NCBI GenBank assembly: GCA_027306715.1
Contig: DAHUZG010000296.1
Span: 1 to 7,534, forward strand
Source: Acidimicrobiaceae bacterium
GTDB taxonomy: Bacteria > Actinomycetota > Acidimicrobiia > Acidimicrobiales > Bog-793
Reading direction: 5' to 3'
DNA: 7,534 bases
The notes beneath the pieces were generated by a model. The model had not been told where the DNA came from. It saw only the letters and a list, made by a program, of their open reading frames with translations, and searched no databases. Below, piece after piece: positions 6,448 through 7,534 of this stretch (positions are counted from its first letter, which is position 1; each line of letters opens with the position of its first letter). A program made the position numbers and the translations under genes.

Positions 6448-6522
6448 GCCCGGGTAGCTCAGTGGCAGAGCAGCGCACTCGTAATGCGCAGGTCGTGGGT
6501 TCAAATCCCACCTCGGGCTCCA
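6448..6522 (+). tRNA. tRNA-Thr (anticodon CGT)
   Basis: Complete cloverleaf. Acceptor stem GCCCGGG (6448-6454) pairs with CTCGGGC (6512-6518) with one G-U pair. D arm is GCTC (6457-6460) with GAGC (6468-6471). Anticodon stem GCGCA/TGCGC (6473-6477, 6485-6489) encloses loop CTCGTAA, giving anticodon CGT at 6480-6482, which reads ACG (threonine). T arm is GTGGG-TTCAAAT-CCCAC (6495-6511). The discriminator T is followed by a gene-encoded CCA (6520-6522). All stems are intact, so the gene should be functional even though an integrase gene starts 64 bases downstream. Confidence 0.97.
6479..6522 (+). other. inferred attachment site (attL) in the 3' half of tRNA-Thr
   Basis: Tyrosine recombinases encoded next to a tRNA gene usually recombine within its 3' half, from the anticodon or T loop to the 3' end, and the incoming element restores the intact tRNA. 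The layout here fits: an intact tRNA, then an integrase pointing away from it. The exact core cannot be fixed without the other end of the element, so the range given is the anticodon loop to the 3' end. Confidence 0.5.
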
Positions 6523-6574
6523 GCTCAGAGGCACCTTCTGGAAGTCGGCCTCGTACTTCGGACTACTCCTGGAC

Positions 6575-6580
6575 TACAAT
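6575..6580 (+). promoter_or_regulatory. -10 box for a leaderless integrase transcript
   Basis: TACAAT, close to the consensus TATAAT, ends six bases before the GTG start codon of the integrase. Transcription would begin at or next to the GTG, giving a leaderless mRNA. This agrees with the absence of any Shine-Dalgarno sequence in front of that GTG. The -35 region is not conserved. GGACTAC occurs twice around it (6560-6566 and 6571-6577). Confidence 0.6.
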
Positions 6581-6586
6581 GGGTTT

Positions 6587-7534
6587 GTGAGGGGCACCAA
6601 GACCGAGATCGCACCCGGAGTGTGGCGACTGCGCGTCTACCTCGGGCGTGACGCCAAGGGTCAGCCGCTCCAGCGGAGCAAGACCGTTCGTGCCCCCGGG
6701 GCGGCCCCGGAGCCCGGTGCCGGCAGCCGTCTCGCCGATCGGGAGCTGGCGAAGATGGTCGCAGACGTCAGCGCCGGCAACCGGGCCACCGGCGCCGAGA
6801 CGTTCGGTGAGTTGCTCGACCGGTTCCTCGAGCAAGCCGAGGCGATCGGGCGCTCGCCGACGACGATCCGGGAGCACCGTCGCCTCGTCGAGAAGGTCAT
6901 CAAGCCCGAGCTCGGCAAGCTGCGTCTCGCCAAGCTCTCCGCCGTCGACCTCGATCGGCTCTACCGGGCGCTGACCAAGCGCGGCTTGAAGCCGGCGTCG
7001 GTCCGCAGGGTGCATGCGGTGATCGGCGCCGCCTTGCACCAAGGAAAGAAGTGGAGCTTGGTGGACCGCGACGTGAGCCGTGACGCCACGCCGCCGTCGC
7101 TGCACGCCGCTGAGGTCGAGGCGCCCGATCCCAATCAGGTTCGAGCCATCGTCTCTGCCGCTGAGGAGATCGAGCCTGCGCTCGCCACGCTGTTGCTCAT
7201 GGCGGCTTTGACCGGAGCGCGCCGGGGAGAGCTGTGCGCACTTCGGTGGTCGGACTTTGACGAGCAGACGCGGACGCTCACGATCGCTCGGAGCGTGTAC
7301 GAGACCGCCGGCGGAGGCTGGGCGGAGAAGGACACCAAGACCCACGCCAAGCGACGGGTGGGGCTCGATGACCTGGCGATGGAGATCCTCCGCCGGCACC
7401 GGGCCGCCGTCGATTCGCTCGCTGATGGTCTCGGCGTCGCTGTCGCTGCAGATGCGTTCGTCTTCTCGCGCTCGCCTGCCGGGCTCGAGCCGATCCGGCC
7501 CGACGTGCTGTCGAAGTTCACGCGACGGGTGGCC
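6587..7534 (+). CDS. tyrosine recombinase (phage-type integrase), cut by the window edge
   Basis: Site-specific recombinase that inserts and excises a mobile element. 316 residues are visible and the frame is open at the right edge. Residues 1-65 (TKTEIAPGVWRLRVYLGRD...) form an N-terminal arm-type DNA-binding region. Residues about 72-156 (TFGELLDRFLEQ..., TIREHRR..., LGKLRLAKLSAVDLDRLYRAL) are the SAM-like core-binding domain. From about 180 comes the catalytic domain: box I TGARRGELCALRW with catalytic Arg212, and the beta-hairpin Lys in KDTKTHAKRR. The HxxR, His/Trp and Tyr nucleophile motifs lie beyond the window. GTG 6587 is the only sensible start, since no ATG is in frame upstream. 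It begins 64 bases after tRNA-Thr and points away from it, which marks it as the border gene of an element inserted at that tRNA. Confidence 0.93.
   Translation, partial: MRGTKTEIAPGVWRLRVYLGRDAKGQPLQRSKTVRAPGAAPEPGAGSRLADRELAKMVADVSAGNRATGAETFGELLDRFLEQAEAIGRSPTTIREHRRLVEKVIKPELGKLRLAKLSAVDLDRLYRALTKRGLKPASVRRVHAVIGAALHQGKKWSLVDRDVSRDATPPSLHAAEVEAPDPNQVRAIVSAAEEIEPALATLLLMAALTGARRGELCALRWSDFDEQTRTLTIARSVYETAGGGWAEKDTKTHAKRRVGLDDLAMEILRRHRAAVDSLADGLGVAVAADAFVFSRSPAGLEPIRPDVLSKFTRRVA

Noticed and set aside
6355..6651. Open frames reading through tRNA-Thr on either strand
   Set aside because: They contain the tRNA sequence in translation, a common false gene at tRNA loci.
6563..7399. 278-aa minus-strand frame opposite the integrase
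   Set aside because: The plus-strand frame contains tyrosine recombinase motifs in order; the antisense frame is a composition shadow.

Overview
The window is very G+C-rich. Its GTG/TTG starts, dense coding and protein types (an MGDxR-type signal peptidase, an actinobacterial-type GH3 protein, a DyP peroxidase remnant resembling mycobacterial ones) point to a high-GC actinomycete-like bacterium (Actinomycetota). I cannot assign a genus from the sequence alone.

Left part (1-2041, minus strand): a secreted or membrane-anchored glycoside hydrolase family 3 protein (NagZ/LpqI-like) followed 36 bases later by type I signal peptidase (lepB). The first 28 bases may hold the start of another minus-strand gene. 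A spacer of about 140 bases (2042-2182) separates this pair from the divergent plus-strand operon.

Middle (2183-5100, plus strand): a complete, tightly packed three-gene operon for the three-subunit proton-translocating NAD(P) transhydrogenase. pntAA is the NAD(H)-binding domain I. pntAB is a small membrane subunit. pntB is the membrane domain plus the NADP(H)-binding domain III. The stop of pntAA abuts the start of pntAB, and pntAB and pntB overlap as ATGA. Together they interconvert NADH + NADP+ and NAD+ + NADPH, coupled to proton movement across the membrane.

Right part: a minus-strand SAM-dependent methyltransferase (5135 to about 5767) converges on pntB. Just upstream of it, in about 470 bases, lies the collapsed remnant of a DyP-type heme peroxidase (5830-6301). 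Its N-terminal and C-terminal ends are recognisable, but the catalytic middle is deleted and the frame changes several times. The methyltransferase's longest reading frame runs into this remnant, so its obvious ATG start is an artefact.

At 6448-6522 there is a complete tRNA-Thr (anticodon CGT) with an encoded CCA. Starting 64 bases past its 3' end and running off the window is a tyrosine recombinase with a plausible leaderless promoter. This is the classic layout of an integrative element (prophage, ICE or genomic island) inserted at a tRNA 3' end, so the window probably ends just inside such an element. No CRISPR array, rRNA or intact insertion sequence was seen.
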